Below are positions 15,581-25,004 of a stretch of 64,000 nucleotides of DNA, one piece after another; the first letter of the stretch is position 1, and each line of letters opens with the position of its first letter. The position numbers and the translations under genes were made by a program. Source of the stretch: Bacillota bacterium. Its GTDB lineage: Bacteria; Bacillota; UBA4882; UBA8346. The notes under the pieces were generated by a model that searched no databases, was not told the origin of the DNA, and worked only from the letters and a program-made list of their open reading frames with translations. The stretch is from contig JAEYPR010000020.1 in assembly GCA_023410535.1 (NCBI GenBank), positions 62,001-126,000 on the forward strand. Direction: 5' to 3'.

Positions 15581-17137
15581 TTATCGCAACTCCCGCGTGA
15601 TTCGCTGCAGAATCACATGCAATTCTTCAAAATAAAACGGCTTTACCACCGCACTGGCAAACCCGTACCGGGCATAATCGGCTACGATCGGATCATTGGC
15701 ATATCCACTGGAAACCACGGCTTTGATCGCCGGATTCACCGTTCGCAACCGTCTTAAAACCTCAACTCCGCCTATGCCGCTGGGAATCGTCAGGTCCATC
15801 ACAACCGCTTGAAACGGCTCACCAATCTCCCAAGCTTGTCGATAACGGTTGATCGCCTCGTTGCCATCCACCGTTGTCACAACCTCATAACCCATCAACC
15901 GCAACGCTTCTTCCATCGCCGCGAGGATCTCCCGGTTATCGTCAAGCAACAAAATTTTTAAACCCTTAACAAAATCGTTTTCATCCAGCGGCGGTTCCCA
16001 TGGGAATTCATGGTTCATGAAAGCGGGAAGGTAAATATAAAAAACCGAACCGACCGTTAAAACCGATTTGACTTCCAAGTATCCGCCGTGTTTTTGGATG
16101 ATTGAATACGAAGTGGTTAGTCCGAGTCCGGTACCGTTCGCTTTGGTGGAGAAAAACGGATCGAAGATCTTGGTCAAATTTTCGGAAGCGATCCCTACGC
16201 CAAAGTCGCGAATGGCAATCCGAACATAATTGCCCGGTTGATACGGCTTGGTCCATAAAGTAACGTTATTGGCGGAGACCTCAATCCACCCGCCCTCTTC
16301 CATTGCCTGCACCGCGTTGCGAATAATATTCGTAATCACTTGGCAGATTTGCCCTTCATCCACTTCGACCCGCCACAAATCCGCAACGGCAAAGCGGCAT
16401 TGAACTTTGGTCCCAGCCAAGCCAAAATTCACCGTATCCACGATTAGCTCCCGAATTGAGGCGTTACGCTTCATTGGGGCTCCTCCGGTGGCAAAGGTCA
16501 ATAATTGTTTCGTCAGGTTGCTGGTTTTATGAATCATGTGCAACGTATTGGTAAGGTGCTTCTTAATATCTTCACCCTGATCATGTTTGGCGATTGCCAG
16601 CTCAATATGGGCCAGCATCGCTTCCAAACTGTTATTAAAGTCATGGGCAATTCCGCCCGCCAACACTCCAAGCGACTGTAATTTCTGCATTTTGTTCAAT
16701 TCCGCTTCAATCTTTTGTTTTTCGCTAATGTCCTCAAGAATTAAGAAGATGAAACGCCGGCCGTTATAATCTAAAGGGCCGGAGCTGATTAAAAGCTCTA
16801 CGGTTCGTGTTTCTCGATTGCGCCGAGTCAATAATTTATAGTAGACCCGATTGATATGTTTTCCTTGCAACGCGTCAAGCGAGCAATTGCGTAACCCGCA
16901 ATCTTGGCATGTTTCCGGACGATAAGTAAAACCTTCCGGAGCGCAATGAAGGCAATCATACACTTCGCAGCCGAAACAATGATAGAAAACGGACTTCCCG
17001 GTGTTTGCACCCAGAAAATCAAGGGCGAAACGGTTTAATTCTTCAATTCTTCCTTCATCGTTAAGGATCAAAGCAATCTGCGGAATCGCATCAAAGAAAA
17101 TTTTTAACAATGAGGCATTTTCGAAAATGCGGTTCAT
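15581..17137 (-). CDS. Cytosolic PAS hybrid histidine kinase with Fe-S-type cysteine motif
   Basis: 518 residues, no membrane segment. Residues 10-130 form a PAS domain containing seven cysteines between 54 and 85; C62, C65, C77 and C80 give CX2C-X11-CX2C, the ligand pattern of the oxygen sensor NreB. The kinase core has the H box GGIAHDFNNSLEAML, N box NIIRNAVQAM and G boxes DFGVGIA and GTGLGL. A C-terminal receiver (KILLLDDNREIL, VVMDLTIP phospho-acceptor) ends the protein. No response regulator with an output domain is adjacent, so the phosphorelay partner is elsewhere. Its back half closely matches the kinase at 26734. Confidence 0.85.
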   Translation of the reverse strand: MNRIFENASLLKIFFDAIPQIALILNDEGRIEELNRFALDFLGANTGKSVFYHCFGCEVYDCLHCAPEGFTYRPETCQDCGLRNCSLDALQGKHINRVYYKLLTRRNRETRTVELLISSGPLDYNGRRFIFLILEDISEKQKIEAELNKMQKLQSLGVLAGGIAHDFNNSLEAMLAHIELAIAKHDQGEDIKKHLTNTLHMIHKTSNLTKQLLTFATGGAPMKRNASIRELIVDTVNFGLAGTKVQCRFAVADLWRVEVDEGQICQVITNIIRNAVQAMEEGGWIEVSANNVTLWTKPYQPGNYVRIAIRDFGVGIASENLTKIFDPFFSTKANGTGLGLTTSYSIIQKHGGYLEVKSVLTVGSVFYIYLPAFMNHEFPWEPPLDENDFVKGLKILLLDDNREILAAMEEALRLMGYEVVTTVDGNEAINRYRQAWEIGEPFQAVVMDLTIPSGIGGVEVLRRLRTVNPAIKAVVSSGYANDPIVADYARYGFASAVVKPFYFEELHVILQRITRELR

Positions 17138-17310
17138 GGATCTCCCTCCTCAACTTAGATTGCAATCGACCGGACATCCTTGGGTTAAAATCCTTAGCAA
17201 TCGAATTAAAATACACTGATTTTATAAATATTGTTTATTTCGATAAAATCTGGAAATAACCCTTTATATCTGAATCGGAATGGGAGAACATTTCCTAAAG
17301 AGATCTTCAT

Positions 17311-17345
17311 AAAAAAAGGGCTGACCGCTAAAGTCAACCCTTTTT
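17311..17345 (-). terminator. Terminator of the hydroxy-acid operon
   Basis: On the minus strand AAAGGGTTGAC and GTCAGCCCTTT form an 11-bp stem with one G-T pair, followed by a run of seven T. It closes the six-gene operon that starts at 25004. Confidence 0.85.
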
Positions 17346-17363
17346 CAATAATTTATTGTTACT

Positions 17364-18398
17364 TCAAACCGTTGCTACGCCGCCATTCTTGATCGCTTTC
17401 GACATCGCTGCGATCACGCGAATCCCTTCGGCAATCTGTTCCGGCAGAACCTGTCCCGGAATCGCTTCGCCGTTCACCGCCCGGCAGAAAACATCCCATT
17501 GATATTCGCCGCTGTGTTCCTCAACGACCGCTTCATCCATAATATGCTCGCCGTCGCGGTAGGTCTTCAATTCCAGTCTTGCCGTCATCGTCTCGCTGTT
17601 CAGTTTGATCCCCGGACCGCAATTCCGGTAAATGCTTCCGTTCTCGAAGTTTAAAACTAAGGAATCTTTATAATAATCGCCGTCTTTGGTACAGAACGAA
17701 GCGTACACATTACCGATGGCGCCGTTTTTAAACACGATTCCCAATTGGGCGTTGTCCACTGTCGGCCGCTCGGTAAAGATCCGGGATTGCAACAGGTTGA
17801 CCTGTGCCGCGGGACCGATCAAGCGGACCAAGTCGTTGATTAAGTAGATTCCAATCCGGAAAATGGGCGCTGCCGGACAACGTTCGGGATCATCATACCA
17901 ACTGCCGTCGGGTTTTTCCCGGTAAGAACTCCATGAATCACAGCGGCAGGAGATCACTCTTCCCAACTGATATTTTTCGACCCATTCCTGGATCTTCAGT
18001 AAGTCCGGGGAATAGACCGGTGATGGCGAGTTTAAGTGAATAATCCTCCCCAACCGTTGCGCTTCCTCAAATACCGCAAGCGTGGCATCGGGATTCAACT
18101 CGAACGGTTTGGTGGTCAAAACATCTTTACCATGTTGAATGATTTTCCGGATCAATTCCGCCCGGCCCACCGGACCGGTAAATAACCCAACCGCGCGAAT
18201 TTCCGGGTCCTGGAGCATCTCGTCCAAATGATCATACGCTTTCAAACCAAAATCAGCGGCCGCCTTATCCGCCCGCTCTTTATTTACGTCACACACCGCG
18301 ACGACTTCCACATATTGACTACCCGGTCCCTTTTGAAGCCGTTGGATGATTTTACTGCCAAAATTCAAGCCAACCATTCCCAATTTCACTCGTTCCAT
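17364..18398 (-). CDS. Gfo/Idh/MocA-family oxidoreductase
   Basis: 344 residues: an N-terminal NAD(P)-binding Rossmann domain (VKLGMVGLNFGSKIIQRL; the glycine-rich loop is atypical) and a C-terminal substrate domain. The family EKP motif appears as TTKPFEL near residue 98. Such enzymes oxidise polyols, sugars or sugar acids. Last gene of the catabolic operon, 22 bases after glycerate kinase with SD GGAGGG. The substrate is not predictable; oxidation of the hydroxy-acid substrate or an intermediate is plausible from context. Confidence 0.8.
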   Translation of the reverse strand: MERVKLGMVGLNFGSKIIQRLQKGPGSQYVEVVAVCDVNKERADKAAADFGLKAYDHLDEMLQDPEIRAVGLFTGPVGRAELIRKIIQHGKDVLTTKPFELNPDATLAVFEEAQRLGRIIHLNSPSPVYSPDLLKIQEWVEKYQLGRVISCRCDSWSSYREKPDGSWYDDPERCPAAPIFRIGIYLINDLVRLIGPAAQVNLLQSRIFTERPTVDNAQLGIVFKNGAIGNVYASFCTKDGDYYKDSLVLNFENGSIYRNCGPGIKLNSETMTARLELKTYRDGEHIMDEAVVEEHSGEYQWDVFCRAVNGEAIPGQVLPEQIAEGIRVIAAMSKAIKNGGVATV

Positions 18399-18420
18399 CA
18401 GTCGACCCTCCGTATATGTC

Positions 18421-19554
18421 TTACCTTCCAGCCAGATAAATTCGGAGCATCCGTTCGACCGCTCCGGCCACTAACGATTGGGCATTTTTAATCGCATCCG
18501 CAAGCAACATCGGGCGGTCCACAATCGGAACCATACCGTCAATGCCGTGCTCCAAAACCTGCTCCCAACCGTGTCCCAAACCACCGGCGATCGCCAAAAC
18601 CGGTTTGCCAAACTCTTTGGCGGCTTTGGCTACCCCGATCGGTGTTTTGCCCTGAATGGTCTGTCCATCAATGGCTCCTTCGCCGGTAATCACCAGATCC
18701 GCTGTTTGCAATTGGGCTTTTAGACCAACCGTTTCGATCACTAATTCAACGCCCCGCTGCAACCGGGCATTGCCAAACGCCACCAAACCCGCGCCTAAAC
18801 CGCCAGCCGCTCCGGCTCCCGGCAATTCCGCCACGGCGATCCCGAGATCCCGTTTCACCACTGCGGCGAAGTTATTCAACGCGTTGTCCAACGCCGCCAC
18901 CATCTCCAGATTCGCGCCTTTTTGCGGTCCGTAAACCGCGGAAGCGCCGTTGGGACCGACTAATGGATTGGTGACATCACAGGCGACGGTGATCTCACTT
19001 GTTGCGAGCCGCGCATCCCGTTGGAAGGCATCAATCCGCGCCAGATTCTGCAAATGCCCGCCGCCCTGTGGCAGCTCTTCCCCCGCGGCATCAAGAAAAC
19101 GGTACCCAAGCGCAGTCGCCATGCCGGCGCCGCCATCATTGGTGGCGCTGCCGCCAATGCCAATCACCAAGCGCGTGCACCCCAAATCCAAAGCCGCCCG
19201 GATCAGTTCGCCCGTACCATACGTTGTCGTAAGTAAGGGATTTTTTTGACCGTCCGGAACCAAGGGTAACCCGGAGGCCGCCGCCATTTCAATGACGCCG
19301 GTTTTTCCATCGCCCAGGATGCCAAAGAACGCTTCGACCGGATGACCCAACGGACCGGTGACCGCTTGGCGTACAATCCGGCCATGTGTCGCGTCGACTA
19401 AAGATTGGACCGTCCCCTCGCCGCCATCCGCCATGGGACAAAAGGCAAGTTGCGCCTCGGGAATTACTTTCCGGATCCCGGCCGCAATCGCTTCACAAAC
19501 CTCGGCCGCGGTTAAACTTCCTTTAAAAGAGTCGGGCGCTAAAACAATTTTCAT
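18421..19554 (-). CDS. Glycerate kinase, class II type (GarK/GlxK)
   Basis: About 377 residues starting MKIVLAPDSFKGSLTAAEVCE, the family signature, with CPMADGGEGTVQ (substrate site) and IGIGGSATNDGGAGMA (ATP/phosphate loop). It phosphorylates D-glycerate, usually to 2-phosphoglycerate, feeding lower glycolysis. Its presence says the operon generates glycerate or tartronate-semialdehyde-level intermediates. Start at ATG 19554, eight bases after AAAGGA. 22 bases separate it from the LarA-like gene upstream. Confidence 0.9.
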   Translation of the reverse strand: MKIVLAPDSFKGSLTAAEVCEAIAAGIRKVIPEAQLAFCPMADGGEGTVQSLVDATHGRIVRQAVTGPLGHPVEAFFGILGDGKTGVIEMAAASGLPLVPDGQKNPLLTTTYGTGELIRAALDLGCTRLVIGIGGSATNDGGAGMATALGYRFLDAAGEELPQGGGHLQNLARIDAFQRDARLATSEITVACDVTNPLVGPNGASAVYGPQKGANLEMVAALDNALNNFAAVVKRDLGIAVAELPGAGAAGGLGAGLVAFGNARLQRGVELVIETVGLKAQLQTADLVITGEGAIDGQTIQGKTPIGVAKAAKEFGKPVLAIAGGLGHGWEQVLEHGIDGMVPIVDRPMLLADAIKNAQSLVAGAVERMLRIYLAGR

Positions 19555-19576
19555 GTTCCTCATCCTTTATCCGGTT

Positions 19577-20959
19577 CTACTTTGGCAGCGGAATTCCATA
19601 AGGGCCGTCTGTCAAATAGGCAATGGAAAGCTCGTTATTGCCGCTTGCAGTTAAGCGTCGCAAGGTTTCATTGACCGCCGCTTCAATATAAACGGGAATC
19701 AACTGCGCATCGTTGCAGTAACGTTGGTCTTCAGGCAAAAAGCAGTTTCCGTCAACTCCCGCCAGGTACTGATAATCGCTGTGCTTAAGTTGCGGGCTAT
19801 AATAAATAAAATTCTCTTGCGGTATTTTGGCAAACAACTTGCCCCACATTTGAATCTGCCATTGTTCGGGAATAAATGTCCAATCTTTCGAAAGGATCAA
19901 ACGGTTGAAATTTTCAACCCCCATTAGTTTCAACAAGTGCAGGACTGTTCGGTACCGCGGGCTCCCCACCGGATCAGAATCGGTATTGTTGGCTGCCATA
20001 ATCAAGGTTCCACCCGGTTTCAGAATCCGGCTGGCCGCCACCCCGGCTTTAGCAGCCTGGTAGTGGTTGATACCGACAAAACCGGCGTGGGTGATCACCA
20101 TGTCATAGGTTCGTTCCACCGGAATCGCCGCGTATTGAGTGACTTGTTCGACCGCCTTGCGATGGGCCAGCTCAAGATCGCCGGCGAAAACGCCAGTGAT
20201 CTGAAAACGGTGATCAAGGGTCACATTGACGATATAATCGACCCCGGCTTTTTGCGCCACTTCCAACGCCTCTTCATGACAGGGATTGCCGTCCAACGTT
20301 AGATCGGTCGCTTGGGGCGAAGCGAGCATCGGCGCGCTGTGAAAGATATAGGTGCTTTCTTCGCCAATCAATCCCGGACAAACCGACTTCCGTCCTCCCG
20401 ATGCCCCCGCCATGAAATGACTCTCAACCAAGCCGGTCAGGATTTTTAAGTCAGCCTCCATGTAGTTCTGATTGATATAAATCTGACTGCCCCGGCGCGT
20501 TGCTCCGAGGTAAACCAGATTCGCCTGATCCTGGCAATCGTGATTGACCACTTGAATCCCTGCTTCAAAAACCTTGGGATCAAGCATTATTTGAAGTTCT
20601 TCGGTCGTGAGCCCCCGGTGAGTCCCGGTGGCGACAATCACCAAAATCCGTTCTTTGGCGATGCCATGGTTCAACAACTTTTGCAAAATCGGCCATAAGA
20701 TCCCCGACTCACCGCGATAAGGCACCGGGCGCGTATTATCGGAAACCACCACAACGACCCGCAGATCGGGGTTGGCGTTGATCTTCGCCGCAATGATCGC
20801 ATCCAATCCCGGCGTTCCGATCGAATTGACCAAAGCTTCGGCTATTGCCGTTTCCGGACTGGTCAGAGGTTTTGGCGTATCCATCGCCAAAATCTCGGTC
20901 ATTTCCGGAAGACGAACTGTAAATTGCTCCGGACCAAACTTCATATTCACCGTTTTCAT
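19577..20959 (-). CDS. LarA-family nickel-pincer racemase homologue
   Basis: About 460 residues of the DUF2088/LarA family; lactate racemase uses a nickel-pincer nucleotide bound to a lysine. Counterparts of the known residues are visible: VVSDNTRPVPYR (substrate Asp and Arg), IVATGTHRGLT (catalytic His), GLVESHFMAGASGGRKSVCPG (second His and the cofactor-binding lysine in GGRK) and YIFHSAPML (metal-ligand His). The set argues for an active enzyme, but many LarA homologues act on hydroxy acids other than lactate. No larB, larC or larE lies in the window, so the cofactor must be made elsewhere. In this operon a C2 epimerase of a sugar acid is a reasonable guess. Confidence 0.82.
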   Translation of the reverse strand: MKTVNMKFGPEQFTVRLPEMTEILAMDTPKPLTSPETAIAEALVNSIGTPGLDAIIAAKINANPDLRVVVVVSDNTRPVPYRGESGILWPILQKLLNHGIAKERILVIVATGTHRGLTTEELQIMLDPKVFEAGIQVVNHDCQDQANLVYLGATRRGSQIYINQNYMEADLKILTGLVESHFMAGASGGRKSVCPGLIGEESTYIFHSAPMLASPQATDLTLDGNPCHEEALEVAQKAGVDYIVNVTLDHRFQITGVFAGDLELAHRKAVEQVTQYAAIPVERTYDMVITHAGFVGINHYQAAKAGVAASRILKPGGTLIMAANNTDSDPVGSPRYRTVLHLLKLMGVENFNRLILSKDWTFIPEQWQIQMWGKLFAKIPQENFIYYSPQLKHSDYQYLAGVDGNCFLPEDQRYCNDAQLIPVYIEAAVNETLRRLTASGNNELSIAYLTDGPYGIPLPK

Positions 20960-21092
20960 TACAGACAACCCCTTTTGAATATGCCGCGCCAAAAAATTAG
21001 GGCCAATCAGTTAGGCGACATATCCTTTGATTCAGATAAAGATAGATACGGCAGCGCATTCTCTACCGTACCCTAATCTCTCATGTTTGAAG

Positions 21093-22376
21093 TTATAATT
21101 GCTTAATCAGTGAAAAATCCCCGGTTTTGGCAGCTTCCAAAATCGGCCCCATATATTCGTCAACTAAAGCGGCGGTCAGCGGGACCGGCATATTCTTTAG
21201 TTTGGAGTCGAGTTGCGGATTTTTGGCCGCTTCCAAAGCGCGTTGAATATGTTGGTCGAAGAAACCGGGAAGTTCCCCTAAGGTCGTCGGCGAACCGATG
21301 CTGCGGCTGAATGCCACCATTCCCTGAGCAACCGCTAGACCAAGTTCCCGGCCGTTCAATTGTTCCAGATCGGCTTGAAGATAGCCGGCTTCTTTGAAAA
21401 TACCACCGACCAGACGTAGTTGAGGCTCGACCGCTGGCGCAAAAAAGACCGTATAATAGGGATTCATTAAACCGCAAGCTCGGCCATGGCTGGTGACGTC
21501 GACCAATGAGAAGCTGGTTAAGTGAGCGCCGCTGGTCCCGCCGACCATGATCGCGTAACCGCCCAAATCCGTTGCCAAACCCAAAGCTTGCCGCGCTTCC
21601 AAATCATGTGGATTTTCAATCACCCGCTTGGCGTAATTAACCACCAGTCCAATGCCGAGCAAGGCAATTTCTTGCAATTGTTCGAACTTTTCGGGGGTAG
21701 CGCCATAAAACACTTCCAAACAATGAGCGATCCCATCTAAAGCGCCGTCAATGGTCAATCCCAACGGCATGCTTTCGGTTACGGCGTAATCAAAAACCGC
21801 CTTGGCTGGGACGACCGCTTCATCAACGATCAGTTTCTTCTGTCCGGCAACCGGATCGGTGATATTGGAGTACTTGGTGAGATGCGCTCCGGAGCTGGCG
21901 GCGGTCTCCACTGCGATCAATGGCAACAACTTTTTGCCGGTCTGATTAAGTGCCGCGGTAACCAATCCGGTACCGAAATATGTCTCAATCTCCGGGCTGT
22001 ACTCTCCCAAAGTCGCTAAGACATTAGCCGCTTTGGCGGCATCAATGGAACTACCGCCACCAATGACGATAATGCTTCCCGGTTTAAAATGCAGGATATA
22101 ACTTTCGATCCGGTAGACATCTTCGCGCGGCGCATTGGGCCCAGCGTCAGGGACGATCCGGTCTCCCGCCAAGTGAACCCCGTGTTTTTCAAGAGAAGCC
22201 AAAACCTTGTCCAGGGTTGGCTTCAGATATGCGGCCGGATTGGCGATCACCAAAGCGGATTTACCAAAACTGGCGGCGTAAACTCCAACCTGGTCCATCA
22301 CTCCGAGACCGAAAGTATAATTGTCACCCTTGAATTTTTTTAGAATCTGGGCGGCTTGATTTGTTAAATCACTCAT
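21093..22376 (-). CDS. Iron-containing alcohol dehydrogenase
   Basis: About 427 residues of the Fe-ADH superfamily: an N-terminal nucleotide-binding half with IVIGGGSSIDAAKAANVL and a C-terminal metal-binding half with DGALDGIAHCLEVFYG and GGTSGAHLTSFSLVDVTSHG, where the Asp and His metal ligands lie. It reduces aldehydes or oxidises alcohols with NAD(P)H. Start ATG 22376 follows AGGTG at seven bases; a GTG three codons upstream overlaps the SD. In this operon it may take the aldehyde released by the DapA-type aldolase. Confidence 0.87.
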   Translation of the reverse strand: MSDLTNQAAQILKKFKGDNYTFGLGVMDQVGVYAASFGKSALVIANPAAYLKPTLDKVLASLEKHGVHLAGDRIVPDAGPNAPREDVYRIESYILHFKPGSIIVIGGGSSIDAAKAANVLATLGEYSPEIETYFGTGLVTAALNQTGKKLLPLIAVETAASSGAHLTKYSNITDPVAGQKKLIVDEAVVPAKAVFDYAVTESMPLGLTIDGALDGIAHCLEVFYGATPEKFEQLQEIALLGIGLVVNYAKRVIENPHDLEARQALGLATDLGGYAIMVGGTSGAHLTSFSLVDVTSHGRACGLMNPYYTVFFAPAVEPQLRLVGGIFKEAGYLQADLEQLNGRELGLAVAQGMVAFSRSIGSPTTLGELPGFFDQHIQRALEAAKNPQLDSKLKNMPVPLTAALVDEYMGPILEAAKTGDFSLIKQL

Positions 22377-22403
22377 TTTGAACACCTACTTTTTTAGATT
22401 TCC

Positions 22404-23303
22404 TTATTTGGCGATTTGGTAAACTCCAAGCGCTTTAATAATCTCAGTTAATTTGGCGCGGTTTTCATCAGAGATCGGACCAACCGGACGCAAGGCCACA
22501 CCGGCGTCGATGCCTACCAACCGCAAGGCTTCTTTCATCACCACCGGGAAGCTACCTAAACCGAAAGCAATCCGTAACGGAGCCAGCTGATATTGTAGCT
22601 CTCTTGCTTTTTCATGATCGCCCGCCATATATGAATTGTAAATTCCAGCGACAATCGACGGAACGATATTGGCAGTGGCGGCGATGGCGCCAGCGCCACC
22701 ATAGGCGAGATTGGCCAGGATTAACGTGTCACGGCCGGCGATCACGCTGAATTCCTTATCGGCAGTCCGGCGGATATACTCTCCCATTTGGGTCATATCG
22801 CCGCTTGAATCTTTGATACCGACGATGTTTTCCACATTGGCAAGTTCGGTCGCAAGATCGGCCGGGATGTTCACATTGGTCCGGTCGTTATTTCCATAGA
22901 GAATCACCGGCAACTTAGTCGCCGCGGCGATATCCAGGTAATGTTGCTTCAGTTCATTGCGATTGGGCGTAATGAAAAATGGCGTCAAGACCGAAATTGC
23001 GGAAACTCCGCCGATCTCCTCGGCAAACTTGGCAAGACGAATACAATCCCGGGTCGTAATCTCACTGGCGCCAGCGTACACCGGTACGCGTCCGGCGGTT
23101 TGTTCGACGGTGATTTCAATGGCCCGTTTCTTTTGTTCCCAATCCAGGCCATAAATCTCGCCGGTACTGCCTAAAATAAAGACTCCGTGCACTCCGCCGG
23201 CGATCGTGTAATCAATCACCTGACGCAAAGCCGCTTCCATCAAGTTCCCTCTCTCATCTAAAGGGGTAACAAGCGCGGGAATTACTCCATACGGTTTAAA
23301 CAT
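22404..23303 (-). CDS. DapA-family aldolase
   Basis: 299 residues, a TIM-barrel class I aldolase/lyase of the DHDPS/NAL family. The Schiff-base lysine is in IVGIKDSSGD, the pyruvate-binding loop is FILGSTGEIYGL, and the catalytic Tyr is in VILYGNNDRTN. The variation YGNN in place of YNVP, and the position beside an IlvD/Edd dehydratase, point to a 2-keto-3-deoxy acid aldolase or dehydratase rather than lysine synthesis. Start ATG at 23303, SD GGAGGG seven bases upstream; 12 bases after the dehydratase. Confidence 0.87.
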   Translation of the reverse strand: MFKPYGVIPALVTPLDERGNLMEAALRQVIDYTIAGGVHGVFILGSTGEIYGLDWEQKKRAIEITVEQTAGRVPVYAGASEITTRDCIRLAKFAEEIGGVSAISVLTPFFITPNRNELKQHYLDIAAATKLPVILYGNNDRTNVNIPADLATELANVENIVGIKDSSGDMTQMGEYIRRTADKEFSVIAGRDTLILANLAYGGAGAIAATANIVPSIVAGIYNSYMAGDHEKARELQYQLAPLRIAFGLGSFPVVMKEALRLVGIDAGVALRPVGPISDENRAKLTEIIKALGVYQIAK

Positions 23304-23315
23304 CCTTTGACCCTC

Positions 23316-25004
23316 CTAAAAGTCTTTTCGCAAAACCGCGCCTTTGGCCACGGTTGTCACCAAATGAGCATAACGTTTCAGAGCCGGACTGGCGATCCCT
23401 TTGTCAACGCACTTCCACGTCTGACGCCGCCGTTCCAGTTCTTCCTCGCTTACCAGCAATTCCAGACGGCGTTCCGGAATATTCAGTTGGATCGGATCGC
23501 CATCTTCAATCAATCCGATAACGCCACCAGCAGCCGCTTCCGGCGAGATATGGCCGATGCACGGCCCACGGGTCGCACCTGAAAAACGTCCGTCGGTAAT
23601 CAATGCCGTGCTATCACCGAGACCCATCCCCATAATAGCGGAGGTTGTCGCCAACATTTCGCGCATGCCCGGACCACCCTTGGGTCCTTCATAACGAATC
23701 ACCACAATATGACCGGGTTGGACTCTTCCGTCATAGACCGCTTTGGTCGCTTCTTCCTCCACGTTAAAAACGATGGCCGGTCCGGTATGAACCCGCATTT
23801 TCTCCGATACCCCGGAGATCTTTACTACCGCCCCTTCCGGGCAGAGGTTTCCTTTCAACACTCCGTAACTGCCATGGGGGTAGACCGGATTGCTTAAGGA
23901 ACGGATTACTTCGGGGTTTTTATTCTTGGCTTGGCTGACATTCTCCCGTAACGTCTTGCCGGTGATGGTTTGCTCGTCGGCGGCCAAAATCGGCAACATT
24001 TCCTTCATTAAAGCCATGGCTCCGCCGGCCCGTTCAAAGTCGAGGAAGGTATATTTCCCGGACGGCTTAACATGGACCAGATGCGGAGTCTCTAAACTCA
24101 ACCGATCAAAATCGTCCAACTGAACATCCACGCCTAACTCCGAGGCAATCGCCGGAATATGCAAAGCGGCATTAGTTGAACCGCCCAAAGCTGCCGAAAC
24201 CCGGATTGCATTATAAAGTGAGTTTTGGGTGATAAAATCACGCGGTTTGATATCTTCCTTCACCAAACGAACAATTTCGGTGCCGCTCTGTTTAGCAATG
24301 CGCTTTTTCGCCGCATGGGCCGCGTGAATCGTCGAACATCCCGGCAAGGTCAATCCCACGACTTCCGCCACTACCGCCATGGTGTTGGCAGTTCCGTTCA
24401 TCGCGCAGGAACCGGGACCCGGGCAGACATTACATTCCATCTCATAAAAATCTTCATCGGTCACTTCGCCTTTCTTCCAGCGGCCGGCGACCTCGCGCAT
24501 ATCGGAGATGGCCATATCTTTGCCGTCAAAATGCCCTGGCAACATCGGCCCGCCGGTGACCATAATCGCCGGAATGTTCAAACGCGAGGCAGCCATCAGC
24601 ATGGCCGGTTCAATCTTGTCACAGGATGACAAGAAGACAATGCCGTCCAATTGCTGTGCTTGCGCAATCAATTCGATGCTATCGACAATAATATCCCGGC
24701 TCGGCAAAACATAATTCATGCCGATATGGCCTTGAGTAATCCCGTCACAGATAGCGATGGTATTAAATTCAAAGGCAACGCCGCCGGCGCCCCAAATTCC
24801 TTCTTTGACACTCTCGGCCAGTTCCCTCAGATGCATATGACCGGGATGCATCGCATTGTATGAATTGGCAATACCGATAAACGGTTTTTCAATATCCTCA
24901 TCTAATAAACCCATTGCCCGCAGATGAGCCCGGTTGCCTGATTTGTGGACCCCATTGGTAACCCCACCGCTTCGGAAAGGCTTGTTAAAATCAATTTTTC
25001 CCAC
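23316..25004 (-). CDS. IlvD/Edd-family dehydratase
   Basis: 562 residues, GTG start after AGAGGGA. The Fe-S cluster cysteines are in AICDGITQGH, LSSCDKIEPAM and CNVCPGPGSCAMNGTANTM. Family members dehydrate dihydroxy acids: IlvD for branched-chain synthesis, or aldonic acids such as gluconate, xylonate and arabinonate. As first gene of an operon with an aldolase, glycerate kinase and oxidoreductases, a sugar-acid dehydratase giving a 2-keto-3-deoxy acid is more likely than IlvD proper; no other ilv gene is near. An authentic biosynthetic IlvD remains possible. Confidence 0.85.
   Translation of the reverse strand: MGKIDFNKPFRSGGVTNGVHKSGNRAHLRAMGLLDEDIEKPFIGIANSYNAMHPGHMHLRELAESVKEGIWGAGGVAFEFNTIAICDGITQGHIGMNYVLPSRDIIVDSIELIAQAQQLDGIVFLSSCDKIEPAMLMAASRLNIPAIMVTGGPMLPGHFDGKDMAISDMREVAGRWKKGEVTDEDFYEMECNVCPGPGSCAMNGTANTMAVVAEVVGLTLPGCSTIHAAHAAKKRIAKQSGTEIVRLVKEDIKPRDFITQNSLYNAIRVSAALGGSTNAALHIPAIASELGVDVQLDDFDRLSLETPHLVHVKPSGKYTFLDFERAGGAMALMKEMLPILAADEQTITGKTLRENVSQAKNKNPEVIRSLSNPVYPHGSYGVLKGNLCPEGAVVKISGVSEKMRVHTGPAIVFNVEEEATKAVYDGRVQPGHIVVIRYEGPKGGPGMREMLATTSAIMGMGLGDSTALITDGRFSGATRGPCIGHISPEAAAGGVIGLIEDGDPIQLNIPERRLELLVSEEELERRRQTWKCVDKGIASPALKRYAHLVTTVAKGAVLRKDF

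Noticed and set aside
22404..23303. dapA for lysine synthesis
   Set aside because: The context is catabolic and the catalytic-Tyr loop differs from the usual YNVP form; lysA in this window is 26 kb away.
23316..25004. Biosynthetic ilvD of a branched-chain amino acid operon
   Set aside because: No ilvB, ilvC or leu genes adjoin it; the neighbours are sugar-acid type catabolic genes. Not excluded, only less likely.
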